Made by a program: the position numbers and the translations under genes. A stretch of DNA of 64,000 nucleotides from Kitasatospora sp. MAP12-44 (GTDB taxonomy: Bacteria; Actinomycetota; Actinomycetes; Streptomycetales; Streptomycetaceae), in assembly GCF_029892095.1 (NCBI RefSeq), contig NZ_JARZAE010000004.1, forward strand, positions 1,488,001 through 1,552,000. The letters are read 5' to 3'. How positions within the stretch are numbered: the stretch's first letter is position 1; each line of letters begins with the position of its first letter. Positions 6,841 through 14,757 of this stretch are shown piece after piece. Under the pieces are notes generated by a model. It was not told the DNA's origin and did not search any database. It was given only the letters and a program-made list of their open reading frames with translations.

Positions 6841-7993
6841 CCGGCAGGCCCAGGCCGCCGCACTGAAGACCTTCCTGATCGCAGACCCGGCGCAGTGGCC
6901 GGAGCTGGCCCCCCAGGTGCTGGCCGCGGTCGGCGCGGACCGCCTGCGGTCGATCGCGGAGGCCACCCGGGCCAGGGTCGGCGGCGTCCGGGAGGTGGTC
7001 GACACCCGCGCGGGTCTCGCCGTCACCGGACCGGCCGGGCGGGTCCTGGCCTGGGTGCAACTGGACGCCGACGGGCGGCTGACCGCCCTGCGAATAGCCC
7101 CGGCCACGGCCGGGCGCCGGGAGCTGCCGATCGGCCTGCTGCGCTGGTGCGGCAGGGCCTTCTGGCTGCTGCTCTTCGGCTGGTCGGTCTTCTCCAGCTG
7201 GACCGCGTCCGACCTCACCGGTTGGATCGACGCGGCCCTCACCACCGCCTTCGGCCTGCTGCTCCTGGAGGGTTGGAGCATGGCGGCGGCCGAAACCTGG
7301 TGGTTCCGGCGCCCGTTGGAGCTCTCCGCACTGGTGACGCTGGCCTCGGCCTACCGGCTGCCGGGGCTGCCGACCGGCCACGACCTCACTGGGCCCACCT
7401 TCACAGCCGTCCTGTTGGTCGCGAATGCGGTGTCCCTGGTCAGAGCCCGTCGGCACCGCTGGCGGGAGACCACCGCAGTCCCCCTGCGGTTCCCGTTGCG
7501 CGGCAGCTGGTACGTCGCCCAGGGCGGCGGCCGCGGCCTGAACCACCACTTCGGCATCGCGGAACAGCGCGGCGCCGTCGACCTGGTACGCGTCGGGCCG
7601 GGCGGCACCCGGGGGCGTTCGCAGCACCTGGAGTCGTACCACTGCTACGGGGAGAAGCTCTACGCCCCCTGCGCGGGCCGGGTCGTGGCCGCCGTCGACG
7701 GGTTCGAGGACCAGCAGCCCGGGGTCATCCGGTACGGGCCGCTGTACGGCAACCATGTCTTCATCGACACCGGCGACGCCATCGTCAAACTCGCTCATCT
7801 GCGCCCCGGCACGGTCGCTGTGACGGAGGGTCAGCAGATCGAGGCCGGCTGTCTGCTCGGCGAGGTCGGCAACTCCGGCAACACCAGCGAACCCCATCTG
7901 CACCTGCACGCCGAGCGCGACGGCCAAGGCCTGGACCTGCGCTTCACCGGCGTCACCGGGGGGCTGTACCGAGGCCGCACCGTCCGCGGCTGA
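6827..7993 (+). CDS. Membrane-anchored M23 family zinc peptidase
   Basis: A 388-residue protein with a cytoplasmic-looking N-terminal region of about 105 residues, three or four membrane segments (residues about 110-210: AFWLLLFGWSVFSSW, TAFGLLLLEGWSM, FTAVLLVANAVSLV) and a C-terminal LytM/M23 domain. The metal site is readable as NHHFG...AVDLVR (about 238-252) and HLHLHAE (about 354-360). M23 enzymes cut Gly-containing bonds in peptidoglycan or peptides. AAGGAG at 6813-6818 supports the ATG, which lies inside the end of the HTTM gene. Close coupling to the DUF5819 and HTTM genes suggests a shared job, possibly peptide processing or cell-wall access. Confidence 0.82.
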   Translation: MPAPDRQAQAAALKTFLIADPAQWPELAPQVLAAVGADRLRSIAEATRARVGGVREVVDTRAGLAVTGPAGRVLAWVQLDADGRLTALRIAPATAGRRELPIGLLRWCGRAFWLLLFGWSVFSSWTASDLTGWIDAALTTAFGLLLLEGWSMAAAETWWFRRPLELSALVTLASAYRLPGLPTGHDLTGPTFTAVLLVANAVSLVRARRHRWRETTAVPLRFPLRGSWYVAQGGGRGLNHHFGIAEQRGAVDLVRVGPGGTRGRSQHLESYHCYGEKLYAPCAGRVVAAVDGFEDQQPGVIRYGPLYGNHVFIDTGDAIVKLAHLRPGTVAVTEGQQIEAGCLLGEVGNSGNTSEPHLHLHAERDGQGLDLRFTGVTGGLYRGRTVRG

Positions 7994-8091
7994 CCCGCCC
8001 GCTCCCCCTCCCCCTCTTCCAACTCCCGTTCCCGTCCCGCGCCGTGCACCGGCCGCGGGGCGGTCCCACGCTGCACAGAAAGCGCTCCCTC

Positions 8092-10026
8092 GTGAGACGT
8101 CGCCCCACCACCACGGCCGCACTGGCCACCGCGATCCTGCTGGCCATGGCGGGCACCGCGCAGGCCGAGGACGCCCCTTCCGCACCCCGTGCGGTCCTGG
8201 ACGGCTCCCAGCCCGCCTACGCCACCGCCGACCACGACCTCGGCGCCGTACCGGCCGCGCAGACCCTGACCGCCCGGCTCTACCTCGGCACCCGGGACCC
8301 GGCGGGGCTCGCCGCCTTCCTGCGCGACACCACCGACCCGAAGAGCCACGACTACGGGCACTTCCTCACCCCGGCCCAGTACCAGCAGCGCTTCGGCCTC
8401 ACCGCGGCCCAGCGCCGCGACGTCGTCGGCTGGCTCACCAAAGCCGGTCTGAAGATCACCGCCGACACCACGCACTACCTGCAAGTGACCGGCCCCGCAG
8501 CGGCGATGAACACCGCGCTGGGCACCAGCATCCACCGGTACAGCACCGCCTGGGGCCCCGCCCAGGCCCCCGCCCGGAACGCCAGCACACCCGCCGCGCT
8601 GGCAGGGGACGTGGTGGCCCTGGACGGGCTGTCCGCGCCGACCGGTGCGAGCCCGACCGCGCACCGGAGCACGACGCCGGCCACCAACGCCGACGCCCAC
8701 TGCTCCGCCTACTTCGGCCAGCAGCCCGCGACCGGCCAGCCCCCCGCCTACGGGCAGCCGGTCCCGTACACCACCTGCCCCTACACGCCCACCCAGCTGC
8801 GGCGCGCCTACGGAGCCGCGCCCAAGGGCGCCACCGGCCAGGGGCGCACCGTCGCCGTCGTCGACGCCTACGGCTCGCCCACCATGGCCGCGGACGCCAA
8901 CCGCTTCGCCGCCGCGACCGGCGACCACCCCTTCCGTCCTGGCCAGTACAGCGAGCACGTCGACCCCAAGGCCTGGCAGATCAGCTCGGCCTGCGCACCG
9001 CCCGCCTCCTGGGCCGGGGAACAGGCCCTGGACGTGGAGATGGCACACGCCTACGCACCGGACGCCAACGTGCTCTACGCCGGCGCCGACTCCTGCCTCG
9101 ACGGCGACCTGATGGACGCCGAGGCCTCCATCATCGACACCCACGCAGCCGACCTGATCTCCAACTCCTGGGCCGAGATCATCCACGCCCAGCCCGGACA
9201 CCTCACCCCGGGCCTGGTCGCCGCCTGGGACATGCTCTTCCAGCAGGCCGCCGCCGAGGGCATCGGCGTCTACTTCGCCGCCGGCGACTGCGGCGACGCC
9301 TCGCCCGCCGCCGCCGACACCGGCGTGAACTGCGATCCGCAGACCACCCAGGCGCAGGCCGAATTCCCCAGCGGCGACCCGTGGGTGACATCGGTCGGCG
9401 CGACCTCGCTGGCCACCGACAAGGCAGGCAACTACGCCTGGGAGACCAGCATGGGCGACGCCCTGTCGATCCGTCCGAACGGCACGGGCGACTGGGCGCC
9501 GGTGCCCGGGGTCTTCGCCTTCGGCGGCGGTGGTGGCCCCAGCGACTTCCCGCAGCCCTGGTACCAGAAGGGCCACGTCCCGGACCACCTCGCCGGCGGC
9601 CACCGGGTCGCCCCCGACGTGGCGCTGGCCGGCGACGGCGCGATGCCCGTGCTGATCGGCTACACCGTCGACGGCGCCTTCCAACTGGTCGGCTACGGCG
9701 GCACCTCCGCCGCCACCCCCGGGTTCGCGGCGATCCAGGCCGACGCCGAGCAGGAGCAGGGCCGCGCCTTCGGCTTCGCCAACCCCCTGCTGTACTCGAT
9801 GGCCGGCACCGGGGTCTTCCACGACGTCACGGACCAGCCCAAGGCCGCAGGTTCCCGCCCGCTGACGGTCGTTCAGGACGAGGGCGCGGCCGCCGGCGAC
9901 CTGCGCTACCTCCTCTACACCCTGGGCCACGACCACGGGCTGCCGGCCACGCCCGGTTACGACGCGGCCACCGGTCTCGGCTCGCCGAGCGCCGACTACC
10001 TGCGCCGGTTCGCCACCCGTGGCTGA
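8092..10026 (+). CDS. Secreted S53 (sedolisin/kumamolisin-type) serine-carboxyl peptidase
   Basis: A 644-residue preproenzyme. The signal peptide (VRRRPTTTAALATAILLAM to AQA) precedes a pro-domain (residues about 35-190: LYLGTRDPAGLAAF, DPKSHDYGHFLTPAQY). The catalytic domain shows the Glu and Asp of EQALDVEMAHAY (about 308-312), the oxyanion-hole Asp in FAAGDCGD, and the nucleophile in GGTSAATPGF (about 537). The end contains FHDVTD, part of the calcium site. Family members are acid-active endopeptidases. The GTG at 8092 was chosen for its position before the signal; a GTG at 8044 is in frame. It lies 98 bases after the M23 gene and its stop overlaps the next start. Confidence 0.88.
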   Translation: MRRRPTTTAALATAILLAMAGTAQAEDAPSAPRAVLDGSQPAYATADHDLGAVPAAQTLTARLYLGTRDPAGLAAFLRDTTDPKSHDYGHFLTPAQYQQRFGLTAAQRRDVVGWLTKAGLKITADTTHYLQVTGPAAAMNTALGTSIHRYSTAWGPAQAPARNASTPAALAGDVVALDGLSAPTGASPTAHRSTTPATNADAHCSAYFGQQPATGQPPAYGQPVPYTTCPYTPTQLRRAYGAAPKGATGQGRTVAVVDAYGSPTMAADANRFAAATGDHPFRPGQYSEHVDPKAWQISSACAPPASWAGEQALDVEMAHAYAPDANVLYAGADSCLDGDLMDAEASIIDTHAADLISNSWAEIIHAQPGHLTPGLVAAWDMLFQQAAAEGIGVYFAAGDCGDASPAAADTGVNCDPQTTQAQAEFPSGDPWVTSVGATSLATDKAGNYAWETSMGDALSIRPNGTGDWAPVPGVFAFGGGGGPSDFPQPWYQKGHVPDHLAGGHRVAPDVALAGDGAMPVLIGYTVDGAFQLVGYGGTSAATPGFAAIQADAEQEQGRAFGFANPLLYSMAGTGVFHDVTDQPKAAGSRPLTVVQDEGAAAGDLRYLLYTLGHDHGLPATPGYDAATGLGSPSADYLRRFATRG

Positions 10027-11464
10027 GGCCGTCGTCGTCGGGGCCGGCCCGAACGGGCTGGCCGCCGCCGTCGCCCTGGCGCAGGAGGGCGTGGCGGTCA
10101 CCGTGCTGGAGCAGGCGGCCACCATCGGCGGCGGCACCCGGACCAGCGAACTCACCCTGCCCGGCCTGCTGCACGACCACTGCTCCGCGGTCCACCCGAT
10201 GGGCGCCGGCTCCCCCTTCCTGCGCTCGCTCGGGCTGGAGCGCCACGGTCTGCGGTGGTGTCGGCCGCAGATCGACCTGGCCCACCCCTTCGACGACGGC
10301 AGTGCCGCCGCCATGCACCGGTCGTTGGAGGAGACCGCCGCAGGTCTGGGTGCGGACGGACCGGCCTGGCGGCGCGTCTTCGGGCCGCTGGCCGAGAACT
10401 TCGACGCCCTGGCCGCGGACCTGTTCCAGCCGCCCCTCCATCTGCCCGCCCACCCGGTGCAGTTGGCACGGTTCGCGGTGCGGGCGGCGTGGCCGGCCGA
10501 GGCCCTCGCCCGGACGGCCTGGCGCACCCCGGCGGCCCGCGCGCTGTTCGCCGGCACCGCCGCGCACGCCATCCGGCCCCTCACCAGCACCGGCAGCGCC
10601 GCGATCGGGCTGATGCTCGTCGCCGCCGGGCACCGGTGGGGCTGGCCGGTCGCTCGGGGCGGATCGCGGGCCGTCACCGACGCGCTGGCCGCCCGCCTGG
10701 CCGAACTGGGCGGTACCGTGCAGACCGGCGTCCGGGTCCGCTCGCTGGCCGAACTCCCTCCCGCCGACGCGATCCTGCTCGACCTCGCGCCGCACGACGC
10801 GCTGGCCGTCTGCGGGGACCGGCTGCCCGCGCGCGTGGCGCGCGGCTACGCCCGGTGGCAGTACGGCCCGGGCGCGTTCAAGCTCGACCTGGCGGTGGAG
10901 GGCGGGATCCCCTGGCGCAACGAGAGCTGCCGCCGCGCCGGCACGGTGCACCTGGGCGGCACGATCGAGGAGATCGCCCACGCCGAACGGCAGATCGCCG
11001 CCGGCCGGATGCCGCAGCGGCCGTTCGTCCTGGTCGCCCAGCAGTACCTGGCCGACCCCACCCGCTCAGTCGGCACGCTGCGACCCGTCTGGGCCTACGC
11101 CCATGTGCCGAACGGCTGGTCGGGGGACGCCACCGAGGCGGTGCTCGACCAGATCGAACGCTTCGCGCCGGGCACCCGCGAGCGAACCGTCGCCACCGTC
11201 TCGCAGGGCGTCGAGCAGTTGGCAGCCGGCAACCCCAACTACGTCGCCGGCGACATCCTCACCGGTGCCAACACCGCTCGACAGCTCGCGCTGCGCCCCC
11301 GCCCGGCCCTCGATCCGTACAGCACCGGAATTCCCGGTGTCTACCTCTGCTCCGCCGCCACTCCCCCGGGGGCCGGCGTGCACGGCATGTGCGGTTACGG
11401 CGCCGCCCGCTCGGCACTGCGGCACCTGCACCGCCGCCCGCCGTCCCGTGGCCTCGCCGCATAA
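10019..11464 (+). CDS. Phytoene-desaturase-like FAD oxidoreductase
   Basis: A 481-residue flavoprotein. The N-terminus carries GAGPNGLAAAVALAQEG and EQAATIGGGTRT, the dinucleotide fold and GG motif of the CrtI/PYROXD2 family. The C-terminus has GVYLCSAATPPGAGVHGMCG, the FAD/substrate-contact end of that family. No carotenoid genes lie nearby, so a carotenoid role is not supported. The GTG start overlaps the S53 stop by eight bases, implying co-translation. Why an intracellular flavoprotein is coupled to a secreted protease is unclear. It ends 24 bases before the convergent SDR gene. Confidence 0.82.
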   Translation: MAEAVVVGAGPNGLAAAVALAQEGVAVTVLEQAATIGGGTRTSELTLPGLLHDHCSAVHPMGAGSPFLRSLGLERHGLRWCRPQIDLAHPFDDGSAAAMHRSLEETAAGLGADGPAWRRVFGPLAENFDALAADLFQPPLHLPAHPVQLARFAVRAAWPAEALARTAWRTPAARALFAGTAAHAIRPLTSTGSAAIGLMLVAAGHRWGWPVARGGSRAVTDALAARLAELGGTVQTGVRVRSLAELPPADAILLDLAPHDALAVCGDRLPARVARGYARWQYGPGAFKLDLAVEGGIPWRNESCRRAGTVHLGGTIEEIAHAERQIAAGRMPQRPFVLVAQQYLADPTRSVGTLRPVWAYAHVPNGWSGDATEAVLDQIERFAPGTRERTVATVSQGVEQLAAGNPNYVAGDILTGANTARQLALRPRPALDPYSTGIPGVYLCSAATPPGAGVHGMCGYGAARSALRHLHRRPPSRGLAA

Positions 11465-11488
11465 AACGGACCGTTCACACGGTGGCCG

Positions 11489-12454
11489 TCAGTCGCGCGA
11501 AGCCAGGGTGTCGTGCGACACCTGCCAGAGCAGCGCGGCCGCCTCGGGGTCCAGGGCGTACGCCGCCACGCCGGTGCGTGCTCCGAGCTCGCCGCGGACG
11601 GCCTCGTTGCAGTCCTCGAAGTAGTGTCCGGTGACGCCCTCCACGAGGGGGGAGGCGGCGAGCAGGACAGAGGTCGCGGCGCCCTGCTCGGGCGTCTTCC
11701 ACTTCAGCTCCGCGCCGCCGGCGGCCTGGGCGCGCAGCCGGGCGAGTTCCTCGTCGGAGACGTGGCGCTGGAGGTTGGTGCGGATCCCGCCGGGCATCAG
11801 CGCGTTGACGGTGATGCGGTCCGCGGCCCAGCGCTTGGCGGCTTCGACCGCGAACAGCACGTTGGCGGTCTTGGACTGGCCGTAGGCGGACCAGGGCTCG
11901 TAGGGGCGCTCGCGGAAGTGGATGTCCTCGAAGACCACGGGCGAGCGGTGGTGGGCGCTGGAGCTGACGGCCACGACGCGCGCGCCACCGGCGGCCCGGG
12001 CGAGCGCGCCGTGCAGTCCGGTGGCCAGCGCGAAGTGCCCCAAGTGGTTGGTGGCGAACTGGAGTTCCCAGCCCTCCGGGGTGCGGAGTTCGGGGGACGC
12101 CATCACCCCGGCGTTGTTGACCAGGATGTCCAGCGGCCCGTCCCAGGCGGCGACGAACGCCGCGACGGAGGACTGGTCGGCAAGGTCCAGGGGTGCGACG
12201 CGGACGTCCCGGTTGCCGGTCGTTGCACCGATGCCCTCTGCGGTGCGGGCTCCGGCGGCGACGTCCCGGACCGCGAGGGTGACCTGTGCACCGGCCGAGG
12301 CGAGGGCGCGCGCGGTCTCGACGCCGATCCCGGAGGCTCCACCGGTGACGACGGCGCGACGGCCGGTCAGGTCGACGCCCGAGATGACCTCGGCAGCCGT
12401 GGACTCGGCGCCGAAGGGGGTGGTGATGCGTGCGAGGGGAGTGTTGGCAGTCAT
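11489..12454 (-). CDS. Short-chain dehydrogenase/reductase, retinol-dehydrogenase-like
   Basis: A 321-residue classical-to-extended SDR. VTGGASGIGVETARALASAG is the cofactor-binding TGxxxGIG motif; ILVNNAGVM, VVAVSSSAH and YGQSK give the NNAG motif, catalytic Ser and Tyr-x-x-x-Lys pair. The C-terminal extension is like retinol-dehydrogenase-type actinobacterial SDRs. It should act on a carbonyl/alcohol with NADP(H). It is divergent from a TetR gene with two CGGAG-N4-CTCCG sites between them, so it is probably its main target. ATG at 12454 is the best start, preceded by GACGGGAA. Confidence 0.88.
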   Translation of the reverse strand: MTANTPLARITTPFGAESTAAEVISGVDLTGRRAVVTGGASGIGVETARALASAGAQVTLAVRDVAAGARTAEGIGATTGNRDVRVAPLDLADQSSVAAFVAAWDGPLDILVNNAGVMASPELRTPEGWELQFATNHLGHFALATGLHGALARAAGGARVVAVSSSAHHRSPVVFEDIHFRERPYEPWSAYGQSKTANVLFAVEAAKRWAADRITVNALMPGGIRTNLQRHVSDEELARLRAQAAGGAELKWKTPEQGAATSVLLAASPLVEGVTGHYFEDCNEAVRGELGARTGVAAYALDPEAAALLWQVSHDTLASRD

Positions 12455-12540
12455 GGTCGTTCCCGTCTGACCGAGGGCCCATGGCTGAGGGCCCGGAGCT
12501 GAGGCGAGGGGGCCTGTAGCGGGACCTGTAGAGTGGAAAC

Positions 12541-12588
12541 CGGAGGCCCCTCCGCATATCTCGAGACTAAGCGGAGGAGACTCCGTTT
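12541..12588. promoter_or_regulatory. Paired TetR operators in the SDR/TetR intergenic region
   Basis: Two sites share the core CGGAG-N4-CTCCG: 12541-12554 and 12572-12585. The second extends to the 20-base palindrome AAGCGGAGGAGACTCCGTTT at 12569-12588, a form known for TetR repressors that guard dehydrogenase genes. Their centres are 31 bases apart, three helical turns. They cover the likely promoters of both genes. Confidence 0.75.
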
Positions 12589-12633
12589 GCAAGCAGGCTC
12601 CGGCCGCGCGCCGAGTCAGAAGGAGGAAGCTCC

Positions 12634-13221
12634 ATGCCCCCCGCCGACCCCAGGCCGCTCCGCGCCGATGCGCGCCGCAATCGCGAGCGACTGCTGGAGG
12701 TGGCCGTACGGGCCTTCGCCCAGGGCGGCCCCGAGGTGACGCTCGACGCGATCGCCAAGCAGGCCGGCGTGGGCATCGGCACCCTCTACCGTCACTTCGC
12801 CACCCGCGAGGAGCTGGTGGAAGCGGCCTATCGCAGCGAACTGGCGAAGCTCTGCGCCGCCGCCGCAGAGCTCCTGACGACCCACCAGCCGGACGAGGCG
12901 CTGCGCGCCTGGATGGACAGCTTCGTCGACTACATGACGACCAAGCGCGGGATGGCCGACGCACTGCGCGCCCTCATCGCCTCCGGTGGCGACCCCTTCT
13001 CGCACAGCCGGTCGATGCTGACCACCGCCATAACCGAGCTGCTGCAAGCCGGCGCGACGGCCGGCCTGCTGCGCTCCGACGCCGAGCCGGAGGACGTGCT
13101 GTTCAGCCTGAGCGGCCTGTCGCTGGCCGCCACGACGCCGGAGCACCGAGCCCGGATGGGACGCCTCCTCGACCTCCTCATGGACGGCCTGCGCTACCAC
13201 GCGGCCGCGAACGCCTGCTGA
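12634..13221 (+). CDS. TetR family regulator of the divergent SDR
   Basis: A 195-residue repressor. Residues 10-60 form the TetR HTH (RRNRERLLEVAVRAFAQGG, then GIGTLYRHFATREELVEA). The C-terminal ligand domain has LRAWMDSFVDYMTTKRGMAD and SHSRSMLTTAITELLQAG, the pattern of the TetR_C SbtR-like group. AGAAGGAGG at about 12619-12627 gives a strong ribosome site for the ATG. It probably binds the paired CGGAG-N4-CTCCG sites and controls both itself and the SDR. The inducer is unknown. Confidence 0.88.
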   Translation: MPPADPRPLRADARRNRERLLEVAVRAFAQGGPEVTLDAIAKQAGVGIGTLYRHFATREELVEAAYRSELAKLCAAAAELLTTHQPDEALRAWMDSFVDYMTTKRGMADALRALIASGGDPFSHSRSMLTTAITELLQAGATAGLLRSDAEPEDVLFSLSGLSLAATTPEHRARMGRLLDLLMDGLRYHAAANAC

Positions 13222-13242
13222 AGACGCGGCACATAGGCCCGG

Positions 13243-14610
13243 TTACCCGGGGGTCCGCTGCCCCACCTGCGGCTGCTGCTCGGGGATGGCGGCCGGGTGG
13301 TCGGCGGGGTCGGCGAGGACGGTCTCGTCGAACGGGAGCCGCCCGGCCAGGACCTCGCTCGCCCGGGCGTGGTCGAGTTCGCCGGTCCAGTGGCCGATCA
13401 GGACGGTGGCCACCGCGTTCCCGGCGAAGTTGGTCAGCGCGCGGGCCTCGGACATGAAGCGGTCGATGCCGACGATCAGGCCGACGCCGTCCACGAGTTC
13501 GGGCCGGTGCGACTGGAGGCCGCCGGCCAGGGTGGCGAGGCCGGCGCCGGTGACGCCGGCGGCGCCCTTGCTGGCGATCACCATGAAGATCAGCAGGGAG
13601 AGCTGCTGGCCGAGCGAGAGCGGCCTGTCCATCGCCTGCGAGATGAAGATCGAGGACATCGTCAGGTAGATGGCGGTGCCGTCCAGGTTGAAGCTGTAGC
13701 CGGTCGGCACGGTGATGCCCACCACCGGACGGCTGACGCCGAGGTGCTCCATCTTGGCGATCAACCGCGGCAGCGCGCTCTCGGAGGAGGAGGTGGAGAG
13801 GATCAGCAGCAGCTCGCGGCTCAGGTAGCGCAGCAGCGCGAGGACGTTGACGCCGGCGACCAGGCGCAGCAGCAGGCCGAGCACCACGAGCACGAAGATC
13901 GCGCAGGTCAGGTAGAAGCCGATCATGATGACGGCCAGGCTCTTGAGCGCCGCGGTGCCGGTCGCTCCGACCACCGCCGCCATCGCGCCGAAGGCGCCGA
14001 TCGGGGCCACCCACATGATCATCGACATCACGCGGAAGACCAGCCGCTGCAGATGCTCCACGCCGCGCAGCACGGGCGCGCCGGCGGCACCCAGCGCCTG
14101 GAGCGCGAAGCCGCAGAGCAGCGCGACCAGCAGGGTCTGCAGCACCTGGCCCTGGGTGAGCGCGGAGACCAGGCTGGTCGGGATGATGCCGAGCAGGAAG
14201 TCGGTGGTGCTCTGCTGGCCCGCCACCACCTGGGCATGGCCGGCCTTGGCGAGCGCCTGGGTCAGGTGCAGCCCCGAGCCCGGCTCCAGCAGGTTGCCGA
14301 CCACCAGGCCGAGGCCGAGCGCGACGGTGGACATCACCAGGAAGTAGCCGAGTGCCAGGCCGCCCACCCGGCCGACCTTGGCGGCCTTGCTGACCGAGCC
14401 GACGCCCAGCACGATGGTGCAGAAGATCACCGGGCTGATCATCATCTTGATCAGGTTGACGAAGCCCGTCCCGACCGGCTTGAGCTGGACGGCGAACGAC
14501 GGCGCCGCCAGGCCGAGCACGATGCCGGCCAGGACCGCCGCAAGCACGGCGAGATAGAGGTAGTGCGTGCGGTCGGCCGGTCTCTTCCGGTCGGTTGCGG
14601 TGATCGCCAT
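13243..14610 (-). CDS. dctA: C4-dicarboxylate/proton (or sodium) symporter
   Basis: A 455-residue multi-span carrier of the DAACS family that imports succinate, fumarate and malate. The serine-rich re-entrant loop reads STSSSESALPRLI, and VVGITVPTGYSFNLDGTAIY is the conserved helix-loop of DctA/GltP proteins. SKGAAGVTGAGLATLAG and NFAGNAVATVLIGHWTGEL complete the second hairpin and helix 8. DctA-type rather than glutamate-type is favoured by the downstream CitA/CitB-like two-component system, which in relatives senses C4-dicarboxylates or citrate. Divergent transcription from that system, with three repeats in between, suggests direct activation by the response regulator. Confidence 0.9.
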   Translation of the reverse strand: MAITATDRKRPADRTHYLYLAVLAAVLAGIVLGLAAPSFAVQLKPVGTGFVNLIKMMISPVIFCTIVLGVGSVSKAAKVGRVGGLALGYFLVMSTVALGLGLVVGNLLEPGSGLHLTQALAKAGHAQVVAGQQSTTDFLLGIIPTSLVSALTQGQVLQTLLVALLCGFALQALGAAGAPVLRGVEHLQRLVFRVMSMIMWVAPIGAFGAMAAVVGATGTAALKSLAVIMIGFYLTCAIFVLVVLGLLLRLVAGVNVLALLRYLSRELLLILSTSSSESALPRLIAKMEHLGVSRPVVGITVPTGYSFNLDGTAIYLTMSSIFISQAMDRPLSLGQQLSLLIFMVIASKGAAGVTGAGLATLAGGLQSHRPELVDGVGLIVGIDRFMSEARALTNFAGNAVATVLIGHWTGELDHARASEVLAGRLPFDETVLADPADHPAAIPEQQPQVGQRTPG

Positions 14611-14707
14611 GCGTCGGCTCCTTTGCCTTGCAGTCCTGGTGGCCCCGGTGGGCGGGCCGCTCCGACTATCGGCGCTGGAGGTGATGGGCGTCACGTTTGC
14701 GTTCATA

Positions 14708-14740
14708 GAGTTCACGGCGGAGTTGGCGGAGTTCACGACG
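14708..14740. promoter_or_regulatory. Direct repeats, candidate response-regulator site
   Basis: GAGTTCACGGCG (14708-14719), GAGTTGGCG (14720-14728) and GAGTTCACGACG (14729-14740) follow one another, with the two best copies 21 bases apart, two helical turns. They lie between dctA and the divergent sensor kinase gene. The spacing suits a dimeric response regulator on one DNA face. Confidence 0.55.
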
Positions 14741-14757
14741 GGGGCACACTGGCTGGC

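Noticed and set aside
10019..11464. Carotenoid pathway gene (crtI)
   Set aside because: The protein belongs to the wider CrtI/PYROXD2 fold family, but no crtB, crtE or other carotenoid genes are nearby.
13297..14757. Plus-strand extension upstream of the sensor kinase, antisense to dctA
   Set aside because: The frame is open only because stops are rare; the kinase starts at 14758 with a normal membrane helix, and the upstream part is Gln/His/Asp-rich shadow sequence.
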